Part shown: piece after piece, positions 1-7,350 of the stretch
How positions within the stretch are numbered: the stretch's first letter is position 1
Layout of the letters: each line of letters opens with the position of its first letter
Translations under genes and position numbers: made by a program
Assembly: GCA_018816485.1 (NCBI GenBank)
Contig: JAHIVL010000091.1
Location: 1-20,059, forward strand
DNA: 20,059 nt
Direction of reading: 5' to 3'
Source of the DNA: Patescibacteria group bacterium
GTDB taxonomy: Bacteria; Patescibacteriota; Microgenomatia; UBA1400; PJMF01
Notes under the pieces: model-generated
Database searches by the model: none
The model's input: the letters and a program-made list of their open reading frames with translations, nothing else
What the model was told of the DNA's origin: nothing

Positions 1-345
1 AAAGGTTCTTGGGTCGGAACACAAAAATCAACCAGTGTTACAGTACAAACTCATACTTTGAGTGAATTTATTACTCAGCCCATAGACTTTCTGAAGATGG
101 ATATTGAAGGTGTTGAGCAAAAAGTTTTAACTACCGCTGTTGAAAGCTTACCACTTATTGAACAAATGGCTATTGAGTTCCATACACATAAGTCGCAGTC
201 GTTAAAAAAGCTAGTGGAATTTCTTGAGGAAACCCATGAAGTGGAGCTTTATAAGGGGACTAAAATTGTTGATGTTAAGAAAGCTAAGGGGTTGGTGATA
301 GTTGTGGCAACTGTTAAAAGTAGTCAAAAACTACTCAAACATTAG
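1..345 (+). CDS. FkbM-family SAM-dependent methyltransferase, C-terminal part
   Basis: The frame is open from the first base of the window to a TAG at 343-345, so the 5' end lies outside; the internal TTG at 58 is not the real start. The visible 114 residues carry the C-terminal signature of FkbM-type methyltransferases: a TV.T.TL stretch, then IDFLKMDIEGVE followed by VL, and an IEFH strand. In this family the KMDIEGxE segment is the conserved acidic motif near the cofactor/substrate site. Such enzymes usually O-methylate sugars or other small hydroxyl substrates, often in polysaccharide loci, but the substrate cannot be read here. No neighbour in the window points to a polysaccharide pathway. 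The family call is firm, the substrate unknown. Confidence 0.8.
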   Translation, partial: KGSWVGTQKSTSVTVQTHTLSEFITQPIDFLKMDIEGVEQKVLTTAVESLPLIEQMAIEFHTHKSQSLKKLVEFLEETHEVELYKGTKIVDVKKAKGLVIVVATVKSSQKLLKH

Positions 346-659
346 ACTTGTAGCGCAGAGCCAAACAAGACTTGGGTAGTTTTGGTTAATTTTAACAGTG
401 GTCTAAACTAAATTTTGGAAGAATGTTTTCAATATGATTTTTCCCAACAATTGAACCACTTTTAGACAAAGAAAGATGTGAGACTGGAGAAATACGTTAC
501 CAAAAAACTTGAGCAACTTCCCAATTTGAATGAATTAATACTTTCAGAGAACCACTTGCCTGCCTATAATATAAATAACATAATATAAATAACATTTGCA
601 TATTAAATATGTATGTGATAGTATATAATACCAATTTAGTGGTTAATATAGGTTAATAT
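346..659. other. Intergenic gap with tandem repeats and AT-rich promoter-like boxes
   Basis: This 314-base gap contains no convincing gene. A short open stretch at about 466-588 (plus) reads KKLEQLPNLNELILSENHLP in its centre and may be a decayed coding fragment, but it has no good start or binding site. TATAAT boxes occur at 565-570 and 624-629; neither has a well-placed -35 (a TTGCAT at 596-601 lies 22 bases before the second). The 3' half is very AT-rich and holds two short tandem duplications listed separately. It probably contains the promoter of the methyltransferase gene at 660. Confidence 0.5.
566..593. repeat. Two tandem copies of a 14-bp AT-rich unit
   Basis: The unit ATAATATAAATAAC occurs twice back to back (566-579 and 580-593). 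It lies about 70-95 bases upstream of the start at 660 and includes a TATAAT-like box in each copy. It may be a slippage duplication inside a promoter region. Confidence 0.85.
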
Positions 660-660
660 A
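641..660. repeat. Two tandem copies of GGTTAATATA abutting the start codon
   Basis: GGTTAATATA is repeated exactly at 641-650 and 651-660. The last A of the second copy is the first base of the ATG at 660-662. The repeat therefore occupies the place where a ribosome binding site would be, and no AGGAGG-like sequence is visible. Confidence 0.85.
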
Positions 661-1379
661 TGAAGAGATTAGGTACAGAAGCGTGGTATGAAATTTCAGC
701 TAGGGAGCTCGCGATAGAAATTGGTGAAGAAGATAATATTTCTAGTGCAAGCGCTTTGCAAAAAGCTCGTGGTATTAAATATGGAGATAGTTCTTACCAA
801 AACTCCGAATTAGAAGAAAGACTTCTTGGTTTAAAAGTTAGTTCATTAGAATCTTTTTGGCAAGAGTTTTTTTTACAAAATACTTTATTAGTAGATAATA
901 AAATTATTATTTCTATTGGAGGTAACTCTGGTTTGGAAATGAAGGCTATGCCACTCTCTACAGCCAAATTAACTATTAATACAGATATTTCTTTTCCAGC
1001 GTTAAAAAGGGGTAAAGATCAAAATAATGGCAATTTACTTCAAGTTGATGGAAATCATATCTCTTTTGCAAAAAATTCAGCAGATATAGTTTTTTCTTTA
1101 CGAACTCTTATTGTTTTTAGAGAACAAGAACAGAAAGATGTTTTAAAAGAATTGTTCAGGATTATTTCTCCAGGAGGAAAACTTGTTTTTTCTGTCCCCG
1201 GTGGATTTTTAAACAAGTCCGGAAAAATTATCCATGGACAATTAGTTAACGGTTCAGTAGATAAAAAAAAACCAATAAAAGATCAAGATCAACTAAACCA
1301 ATTAGCTTCAAAAACAGGTTTTACATTCAAAAAAAATGATAATCGAGGAATAGAACTTTTCTCTATTTTTCAAAAGTAA
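660..1379 (+). CDS. Class I SAM-dependent methyltransferase-like protein (Methyltransf_11 type)
   Basis: A 239-residue protein. The central part fits a Rossmann-fold methyltransferase: a motif I-like strand IIISIGGNSGLE around residue 82, an acidic strand end NTDISFPALKRG near residue 106, a SFAKNSADIVFS motif near 134, and LKELFRIISPGGKLVFSVPGG near 160-180, the typical strand 5 region of the Methyltransf_11 family. Motif I is divergent from the usual E.G.G.G form (SIGGNSG), so activity is plausible but not assured. The first 80 residues are mostly helical and not recognised. The ATG at 660 follows a tandem GGTTAATATA repeat without a Shine-Dalgarno sequence. A gap of 12 bases separates it from the FAD protein downstream, so the two are probably cotranscribed and may act on one substrate. 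Confidence 0.7.
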   Translation: MKRLGTEAWYEISARELAIEIGEEDNISSASALQKARGIKYGDSSYQNSELEERLLGLKVSSLESFWQEFFLQNTLLVDNKIIISIGGNSGLEMKAMPLSTAKLTINTDISFPALKRGKDQNNGNLLQVDGNHISFAKNSADIVFSLRTLIVFREQEQKDVLKELFRIISPGGKLVFSVPGGFLNKSGKIIHGQLVNGSVDKKKPIKDQDQLNQLASKTGFTFKKNDNRGIELFSIFQK

Positions 1380-1391
1380 GAAAGAAATATT

Positions 1392-2834
1392 ATGAGAAAA
1401 GAAATTCAAAAGCACGATCTTATAGTAGTCGGAACAGGACCTGGTGGAATGAGTGCTGCAAAAGCATTTTCAGAAAATAACCCAACTGGTAAAATTTTGA
1501 TGGTAGAAAGTGGTAACGCATCAAAGCATAGAAAATGTCCTGTTTTGTTCAAAGAAAAACAATGTTTTGGTTGTGGGGGTAATTGTCAAATTATTGAAGG
1601 AGTTGGAGGAGCTTGTAGTTCTGTGAGTTGTGGTATGCTATCTGAGTTTCCAGCCGGAACAGGACAGTTGGAGTACTGGAGTAAAAAAGAATTAATTGCT
1701 TTAGAAACACTAGGAATGAACTGGGTTCATGATATTAATGGAGAACCATTAGATAGAGTTATTCCCAATATAAGTTCTGACCTATTATCTTCAGCCACAG
1801 CTCAAGGTATGGAGACAAAACAATATACTAGTTCAGAAGTAGAAGGAGCTCAGTTTGAAAAACTAATGAATGCTTTATTTGCAGATGTTGTTTCAAGTCC
1901 TAATGTAGAAACAAAATTTGGTCAGAGAGTCACTGATGTTAGAGAGATACACGGTCGCTTATCTGTAATCACAGCTAAGGGCGATATTTTTGGTGCTGAT
2001 CAAGTTATTTTTGCAACAGGAAGAGCTGGAAATAGTAAATCAACACAAATTTTAAATAATCTGGGTACACAAGTAAATGGAGCTTCTGGTTACATTGGTT
2101 TAAGATTTGAGCATTTGGCTCATGAAAGACTAATTCAATTAAGAAAAAATGTTTTGGATCCAAAGTTTAAAAGAGATGGAGCCAGAATGTTTTGTTTTTG
2201 TCCAGAAGGTAAGGTTGTAGGAATGGATGTTCCAAACTCGGTTGTATCTCATTTAAGTATAAATGCTATTTCAACAGCTGATTCTTTGGAAGGTTGTGTC
2301 TGGCCAAACTCACCTTTTGGTAACTTTTCTGTACAAGAAGCTATTAATTTTTCAAGTTTGACCGATCTAAAAGAGTGGGAAAAAGAATTTTTTCGAAAAT
2401 ATATAAAATTATCTGACGCAAGACTAATTGGGCAATCTTTTCAATCTTTAATCGATAAAACAAATCCTGGTGGAAATAATCTTACAAACAAAGGTTCTAG
2501 TATTCCTAAACGTTGGCAAGTAGCTGATATCAGACAACTTATTCCCCATGCTACAATAGATAAAATAATTAATTTTATTCACGATTTTAATCAAATAATT
2601 GGTGGAGGATTAGTAGAAAGAGGTAATCCAACAATATTTGCACCAGAATTACATATTTGGCCAAAGTTTCAATTAAATAAAAAGATGGAAACAACTGTTT
2701 CTGGTCTTTATGTAGTCGGAGATATGTCTGGAGTTGCTAGAGGTATTTTACAAGCCATGAACATGGGAAGAGTTGCGGGAATGTCAGCAGCTGGAGTAAG
2801 TTTAGAATCTTTAGTTCCTGGAGTTCTACATTAG
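1392..2834 (+). CDS. FAD-dependent oxidoreductase, COG2509-like, with cysteine cluster
   Basis: A 480-residue flavoprotein. The N-terminus has the dinucleotide-binding GTGPGG motif (residues 14-19) after a hydrophobic strand, and an acidic strand end MVESG at 37-41. A second FAD contact region, FATGRAG, sits in the middle, and the C-terminus ends in VVGDMSGVARGILQAMNMGR, close to the GD.SG..RGI.QA signature of the uncharacterised FAD-dependent dehydrogenases of COG2509. A cysteine cluster, C49, C58, C61, C65, C75 and C80, includes a C-x2-C-x3-C spacing that could hold a metal or Fe-S centre or be redox-active; this is inference. It follows the methyltransferase gene by 12 bases, with only a weak AAGAAAG upstream of the ATG. 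The natural substrate is unknown. Confidence 0.75.
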   Translation: MRKEIQKHDLIVVGTGPGGMSAAKAFSENNPTGKILMVESGNASKHRKCPVLFKEKQCFGCGGNCQIIEGVGGACSSVSCGMLSEFPAGTGQLEYWSKKELIALETLGMNWVHDINGEPLDRVIPNISSDLLSSATAQGMETKQYTSSEVEGAQFEKLMNALFADVVSSPNVETKFGQRVTDVREIHGRLSVITAKGDIFGADQVIFATGRAGNSKSTQILNNLGTQVNGASGYIGLRFEHLAHERLIQLRKNVLDPKFKRDGARMFCFCPEGKVVGMDVPNSVVSHLSINAISTADSLEGCVWPNSPFGNFSVQEAINFSSLTDLKEWEKEFFRKYIKLSDARLIGQSFQSLIDKTNPGGNNLTNKGSSIPKRWQVADIRQLIPHATIDKIINFIHDFNQIIGGGLVERGNPTIFAPELHIWPKFQLNKKMETTVSGLYVVGDMSGVARGILQAMNMGRVAGMSAAGVSLESLVPGVLH

Positions 2835-2888
2835 TTTTTATTTGATGTTTTACTCTAGAATATGAAAAATAGGTATAGTTCTTGCAAA

Positions 2889-4202
2889 TCACCAACCAAA
2901 CAACCCAAACTTCTTAGTAAATGCAATCACTTCTTTTCTAATTTTTAGCAAGTTTTCATTTCCCAACGCTTCACTTCTAAATTTCTTAATAAAAACCCTG
3001 CGCTCTTTCTTATCCTCCGGCAACTGATACTCCTTAACTTCCTCAATTGCTCTAAACATCCAGTCGGCAATTTTATCCATATCTGCTTCTTTCATACCCC
3101 GCGTAGTTACGAGTGGTGTACCAATCCTCAAACCAGATGGATAAAATGGAGACCCCTGCTCTGTTGGAACTGTGTTCCTATTAGCATACATACCCGCCAC
3201 ATCCATCGCAAAAGCAGCTTGAGTTCCAAAACTGATGCCGTAGCTCGTTAGATCTATTAAAATTAGATGTGTTTCTGTTCCTCCTCCAACTAATGTAAAC
3301 CCTCTTTTCTTGAGAGCATTTGCCAAAGCAGTAGCATTTTTCTTAATTTGACGCGCATAATTTTTAAACTCAGGCTTTAATGCCTCGCCAGCTGCAATTG
3401 CAATTCCGGCCGTGGTGGCATTGTGTGGTCCACCTTGAAGCCCAGGAATAATTGCCGAGTCAATTTTTGAACCTAATTTTGGATCTCGCTCAAAACCTTT
3501 ATCAGTTACTAAAATCATTGCACCTCTTGGACCTCTAAAAGTCTTGTGTGTGGTCGACATTATTACATCCGCATAAGGAACTGGAGACATATGTTCTCCA
3601 GTCACCACCAAACCAGTTACGTGAGAAATATCTGCCATTAACCAAGCACCCACTTCGTCAGCAATTTCTCTAAATTTCTTGAAGTCCAACTCAAATGGAT
3701 ATGCAGTATTTCCCGCCACAATAATCTTTGGCCTATGTTTAAGTGCCAGCTCCCTAACTTCATCAAAATTAATTCTGGCATTTTTATTCAAACCATATTG
3801 AACTGATTTATAAAAAGTTCCGGAAGCAGTCACTTTTGGATGACCATGAGTTAAGTGTCCTCCCATTGAAAGCTTCAGACCCATGATGGTATCTCCAGGT
3901 TTGATCAAAGCAAAATAAATTGCTAAATTAGCAGGAGAGCCAGAGTATGGCTGAACATTTGCAAACGGCACTCCAAATAGTTTCTTGACACGTTCGATTG
4001 CTAACAACTCTATTTCATCAATAAATTGATTGCCTTCATAGTAACGTTTATTTGAATAGCCCTCTGAATATTTATTTGACAAACAACTTGACAAAACTTG
4101 CGAAACTTCTGGAGAAACTATATTCTCTGATGGAATCAAGCCAATCATCTCTGTCTGACGAACTAACTCTTTTTCTATTATTTTAAAAACTTTATCTTTC
4201 AT
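2889..4202 (-). CDS. glyA: Serine hydroxymethyltransferase
   Basis: GlyA interconverts serine and glycine using PLP and tetrahydrofolate, supplying one-carbon units in the cytoplasm. The 437-residue protein has near-usual length and the family landmarks: GLIPSENIVS near residue 21-30, the YSEGY..KRYYEGN motif at 45-58, GGHLTHGH near 114-121, the PLP pocket segment DISHVTGLV at 191-199, and the Schiff-base lysine in STTHKTFRGPRG (K220). Small departures from the common form (AGNTAYP, DISH rather than AGASAYP, DMAH) look like lineage differences. The ATG at 4202 is preceded by AAGGATCAAA, a good ribosome binding site. The gene converges on the FAD gene and diverges from the HD gene at 4278. It appears monocistronic. 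Confidence 0.96.
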   Translation of the reverse strand: MKDKVFKIIEKELVRQTEMIGLIPSENIVSPEVSQVLSSCLSNKYSEGYSNKRYYEGNQFIDEIELLAIERVKKLFGVPFANVQPYSGSPANLAIYFALIKPGDTIMGLKLSMGGHLTHGHPKVTASGTFYKSVQYGLNKNARINFDEVRELALKHRPKIIVAGNTAYPFELDFKKFREIADEVGAWLMADISHVTGLVVTGEHMSPVPYADVIMSTTHKTFRGPRGAMILVTDKGFERDPKLGSKIDSAIIPGLQGGPHNATTAGIAIAAGEALKPEFKNYARQIKKNATALANALKKRGFTLVGGGTETHLILIDLTSYGISFGTQAAFAMDVAGMYANRNTVPTEQGSPFYPSGLRIGTPLVTTRGMKEADMDKIADWMFRAIEEVKEYQLPEDKKERRVFIKKFRSEALGNENLLKIRKEVIAFTKKFGLFGW

Positions 4203-4277
4203 TTTGATCCTTACTCATACATATTATCATAATAAGTCACAAACATTCGAAACTAACATGTAGTAAAATACAGGAAT

Positions 4278-4961
4278 ATGTCTCACAAACAAAATTTTCC
4301 ACTAATCAAACCACAAATTGAAAAAGTTCTAAAACAAATTATCTTGAAAGACCTCAGTAAAGGTAGAAAAGATTTTGACAAACCACACACAGAAGCTGTG
4401 GTGCACTGGATGAAGTATCTTTTAAAAAATATCCAGTCATTGCAACCAAAAAATTCTGGGAAAAATTCTAGAAAAAGTTCAACTCTAGACCCACAGGTTT
4501 TAATAACTGCAGCCTACGCTCATGATTGGGGCTATGTTGGATTATTCTCTGAATCAAAGGCCAACTCTCTAGACAAAATTCTTAAAAACAAAAAACTGCA
4601 CATGATTAGGGGTGCTAATATGATTGAGCGACTACTTCACCAAAGACTAAGTAGACATTTTACTCAAAATCAAATTTTAAAAGTTGCTCATTTAGTTTTA
4701 TTTCATGACAAAATCAAAAATCTTATAAATGAAGACGAAATACTACTCATGGAAGCAGATACGTTGGGAATGCTGGATACCAATTTTATCAAACCCACTT
4801 TTTCCAAAAAAGACCATAACAACTTTATGAAAAAAGGCATAAGGGGTTTACGACTACCACACTTTAAACATCCAGAAGCTAAAAAAATTGCTTTGAAACT
4901 GATAGAAAAAGGAAAATCATTTTATATTACTCCCACTCCATTGTTGCTGGGGGTTTTGTAG
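4278..4961 (+). CDS. HD-domain phosphohydrolase-like protein
   Basis: A 227-residue protein with an HD-type metal site. H37 lies in KPHTEAVVHWM, the HD pair is H82-D83 in AAYAHDWGY, further histidines occur at 108 and 143 (LFHDK), and D161 sits in MEADTLGMLD, matching the H...HD...D pattern of the HD superfamily. Members hydrolyse phosphomonoesters, nucleotides or cyclic nucleotides; the substrate is not visible. The region around residues 55-70 is a Lys/Ser-rich insert. The ATG has a TAAAAT box ending 8 bases upstream (4264-4269), so the transcript may be nearly leaderless, although an AGGA sits at 4272-4275. Its last 35 bases overlap the 3' end of convergent guaA. Confidence 0.75.
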   Translation: MSHKQNFPLIKPQIEKVLKQIILKDLSKGRKDFDKPHTEAVVHWMKYLLKNIQSLQPKNSGKNSRKSSTLDPQVLITAAYAHDWGYVGLFSESKANSLDKILKNKKLHMIRGANMIERLLHQRLSRHFTQNQILKVAHLVLFHDKIKNLINEDEILLMEADTLGMLDTNFIKPTFSKKDHNNFMKKGIRGLRLPHFKHPEAKKIALKLIEKGKSFYITPTPLLLGVL

Positions 4962-6456
4962 TAATGTCATAAACAACTCTTGATACTTCAGGAACCTCAT
5001 TAACAATTCTTGAAGAAATTTTCTGCAAAACTTGATATGGAATATTAGCCCACTGAGAGGTCATTACATCTTTTGACTCAAAAGCACGAACAGCAACCAC
5101 TTCGCAAAATGCCCTCGCATCGCCCTTCACTGCCGTACTAAATGCGCCAGTCATTACAGCAAAACACTGAAAAACCTTCCCATATAGTTTGGCAATTTTA
5201 ATTTCTTCGACCACGATACTGTCGGCGATTTTGACTTGATTCAATCTTTTAGGAGTTACCTCTCCTCTAATTCTAACTGCAAACCCAGGACCAGGAAAAG
5301 GTTGCTGCATAACTATCTCTTCTGGCAAACCCAATAATTGACCAATCTTTCTTACCTCATCTTTATAGTAATTTCTCACAGGCTCTATTAATTTCATCTT
5401 CATATTTTTGGGCAAACCACCAACGTTGTGGTGTGATTTAATTTTGGAAGCTTTCTTCGATCCCTTTGATTCAATTACATCAGAGTAAATTGTTCCTTGT
5501 CCTAAAAACTCTATATTCTCAAACTCACCCAAACTCTTGAGAGAGTTTGCTTTTTCCTGAAAAATATCAACATATAATTTTCCAATCACTTTTCGTTTCT
5601 TTTCTGAATCAGTTACACCTTTGAGCGCAGACGCAAATCTCTTGCGAGCATTCACCACTATCAAATCTGCTTCTATTAAATCCGTAAAAATATGAGTAAC
5701 TAACTCCTTTGTCTTGGGACGCATGAGACCACTTTCTACATAAACAGGTAATAAGTTTTTCCCAATCGCTTTGCCAATTAAAAATGCCGCAACTGTTGAG
5801 TCAATTCCACCAGAAACTGCGCAAATAACTTTTTTATTTCCCACCTCGGATTTTATTTTTTGGATTATTTCGTCTGGTTTAAGTTTGAAATTAGAGATTT
5901 TTTCTTTGCAAAATTGACTTGAAAAATATTTCAATATTTTTTGTCCGCACTGTGTATGATCTACTTCTGGATGAAACTGTAATCCTAAAAATTTTCTTTT
6001 CTCGCTAATCACAGCGGCATTTTGGACTTGTTCTGTTGAACCAAAAACTTTGAATCCCTTTGGCAACTTTGTAACAGAGTCTCCATGAGACATAAAAACT
6101 GTGTAATTGGTTTTTGGAAAATCAAAAAAATTACTTGAATATGACATTGTTTTTGGACCATATTCTTTATGAGTACTTTCAACTTCACCTCCCAATTTTT
6201 TTGCCATCAATTGCCAACCATAACAAATACCTAAAATTGGCAACCCAATTTCAAATATTTTTTTATCAATATCTGGAGCACCACTATCGTGAACGCTTAA
6301 TGGACCACCAGACAAAATGATCCCACTAGGATTATACTTTTTTACTTCATCAAAAATATTTTCAGAATCAACGTACTCATTTTTTACACCCAACTGGCGC
6401 ATCCTTCTTCCAATTAAGTGAGTTGTTTGTGACCCGTAATCAACAATTAAAATCAT
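4927..6456 (-). CDS. guaA: GMP synthase (glutamine-hydrolysing)
   Basis: GuaA converts XMP to GMP using ATP and glutamine. The 509-residue protein is full length. The class I amidotransferase domain holds the nucleophile C78 in GICYGWQ and H162/E164 in LQFHPEVD. The ATP-pyrophosphatase domain starts with the PP-loop SGGIDST at 215-221, and the dimerisation domain ends in the typical PPATMEWE. YGSQTTHLI at the N-terminus and W after GICYG differ slightly from common sequences. It lies 14 bases downstream of a purine phosphoribosyltransferase gene and is almost surely in the same operon, so one transcript serves purine salvage followed by GMP formation. No strong ribosome binding site precedes the ATG at 6456. 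The 3' end overlaps the convergent HD gene by 35 bases. Confidence 0.96.
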   Translation of the reverse strand: MILIVDYGSQTTHLIGRRMRQLGVKNEYVDSENIFDEVKKYNPSGIILSGGPLSVHDSGAPDIDKKIFEIGLPILGICYGWQLMAKKLGGEVESTHKEYGPKTMSYSSNFFDFPKTNYTVFMSHGDSVTKLPKGFKVFGSTEQVQNAAVISEKRKFLGLQFHPEVDHTQCGQKILKYFSSQFCKEKISNFKLKPDEIIQKIKSEVGNKKVICAVSGGIDSTVAAFLIGKAIGKNLLPVYVESGLMRPKTKELVTHIFTDLIEADLIVVNARKRFASALKGVTDSEKKRKVIGKLYVDIFQEKANSLKSLGEFENIEFLGQGTIYSDVIESKGSKKASKIKSHHNVGGLPKNMKMKLIEPVRNYYKDEVRKIGQLLGLPEEIVMQQPFPGPGFAVRIRGEVTPKRLNQVKIADSIVVEEIKIAKLYGKVFQCFAVMTGAFSTAVKGDARAFCEVVAVRAFESKDVMTSQWANIPYQVLQKISSRIVNEVPEVSRVVYDITTKPPATMEWE

Positions 6457-6470
6457 ATTTTGATTTAATT

Positions 6471-7073
6471 TTATTTAGAGTAATGCTCAATTAAGTTTTT
6501 ATTAAAACCAAGTTCCAAGTATCGCTTTTTTATCTCATTCGAATCCATTCCCGACTTTTTCCATTTTCCCCCAAGTACTTTTATACTTTCTACTGCGTCA
6601 TACGGAAAAATGATCCAATCACTAGTTTCTACACCATAGTAATCTGGTTTTATTTCAGAAAATGGCTTATAAAAAAGTGTTGCCGTAGTAATTTCCCCTA
6701 CCCCTTTTTCTTTTAAATAATTTCTAATAAATTTTAAAGATTTACCTGAGTCAGCTACATCATCAAATAATAAAACATTTTCTCCACTCACAGAAATTGG
6801 TAAATCTTGATAAACAACTGGTTTTTCTAATGCTTTGTTGACGCCTATATAAAACTTAACTCCAACACTTGCAACTTCTGAAATTTGTAGAAAATCAACC
6901 AAGGACCTCGTCATGGGCCAGCCACCTTTAGCCAACGTAATAATTCGATCAAATTTATGACCATCATCTATCATTTTTTTGGAAATTTCGAAAGCTAAAT
7001 TTTGCATCTCATCCCAAGTCGGAGCAATATAACTAAAGTCTTCACCTTTAAATTTTATTGTCCGATATGGCAT
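6471..7073 (-). CDS. Purine phosphoribosyltransferase (COG2236/Hpt1-like)
   Basis: A 200-residue type I phosphoribosyltransferase. The PRPP-binding loop is VLLFDDVADSGKSL (about residues 100-113), preceded by ITLAKGGWPMTRSL near 45-58, a region that binds pyrophosphate in this fold. The tail contains WIIFPYDAVES, typical of the archaeal/bacterial Hpt1-like predicted phosphoribosyltransferases. Family knowledge and the tight link to guaA point to salvage of guanine, xanthine or hypoxanthine; xanthine would feed GuaA directly through XMP, but that choice is inference. The gene is first in the operon, downstream of a strong promoter (7243-7271) and a leader of about 160 nt that contains a stable hairpin. 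Confidence 0.85.
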   Translation of the reverse strand: MPYRTIKFKGEDFSYIAPTWDEMQNLAFEISKKMIDDGHKFDRIITLAKGGWPMTRSLVDFLQISEVASVGVKFYIGVNKALEKPVVYQDLPISVSGENVLLFDDVADSGKSLKFIRNYLKEKGVGEITTATLFYKPFSEIKPDYYGVETSDWIIFPYDAVESIKVLGGKWKKSGMDSNEIKKRYLELGFNKNLIEHYSK

Positions 7074-7236
7074 AATTTGCTTTCAAATAAAAAAACACCT
7101 ATGTTAAGCTTTACGCTCTGCTTGGTTTCCATTTTGCTAAAAGTAAAACTCTAAAGTCCCTATTTCTATGCAAAACTGATGTAGCTTGGGAGCGAAAGCC
7201 TAATTAAAAGTGTCTTTCGCAACTATTGTTTCTTGA
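7074..7236 (-). promoter_or_regulatory. Long structured 5' leader of the phosphoribosyltransferase-guaA operon
   Basis: The predicted transcription start (about 7236, minus) lies some 160 nt before the ATG at 7073. Within the leader, GCGAAAG and CTTTCGC (7214-7220 and 7192-7198) form a perfect 7-bp stem around a 15-nt loop. A second possible pairing is GTTTTGC with GCAAAAT further downstream, and a run of eight U precedes the start by about 20 nt. I do not recognise a known riboswitch class: the purine, ZTP and preQ1 consensus elements are not apparent. A long structured leader on a purine salvage operon is suggestive of regulation. Confidence 0.4.
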
Positions 7237-7242
7237 GAGTTC

Positions 7243-7271
7243 ATTATACATCAAGGCACATCATATATCAA
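7243..7271 (-). promoter_or_regulatory. Sigma70-type promoter TTGATA-N17-TATAAT
   Basis: On the minus strand TTGATA (7271-7266) and TATAAT (7248-7243) are separated by exactly 17 bases. It drives the phosphoribosyltransferase-guaA operon. The same pair of hexamers and the same spacing occur before the phosphatase gene (9827-9855). Confidence 0.75.
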
Positions 7272-7350
7272 GTAAACTTTTCAATAATTATTTCAATAAA
7301 CTCGCACATCTAAACCCATATTCATTGCGCTAGCAATTTTTATCACTATA

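Noticed and set aside
466..588. Short plus-strand ORF resembling a leucine-rich fragment
   Set aside because: Only about 40 codons, no proper start or binding site, no domain recognised; at most a remnant.
7201..7245. Minus-strand 14-codon mini-ORF beginning at TATAATG as a leader peptide for the purine operon
   Set aside because: Its ATG overlaps the -10 box itself, so it would not be in the transcript from that promoter.
7324..7340. Hairpin ATTGC-GCTA-GCAAT followed by T-run on the plus strand
   Set aside because: No plus-strand gene lies upstream for which it could be a terminator, and the stem is only 5 bp; on the minus strand, where the phosphatase gene ends, it is not followed by a T-run.
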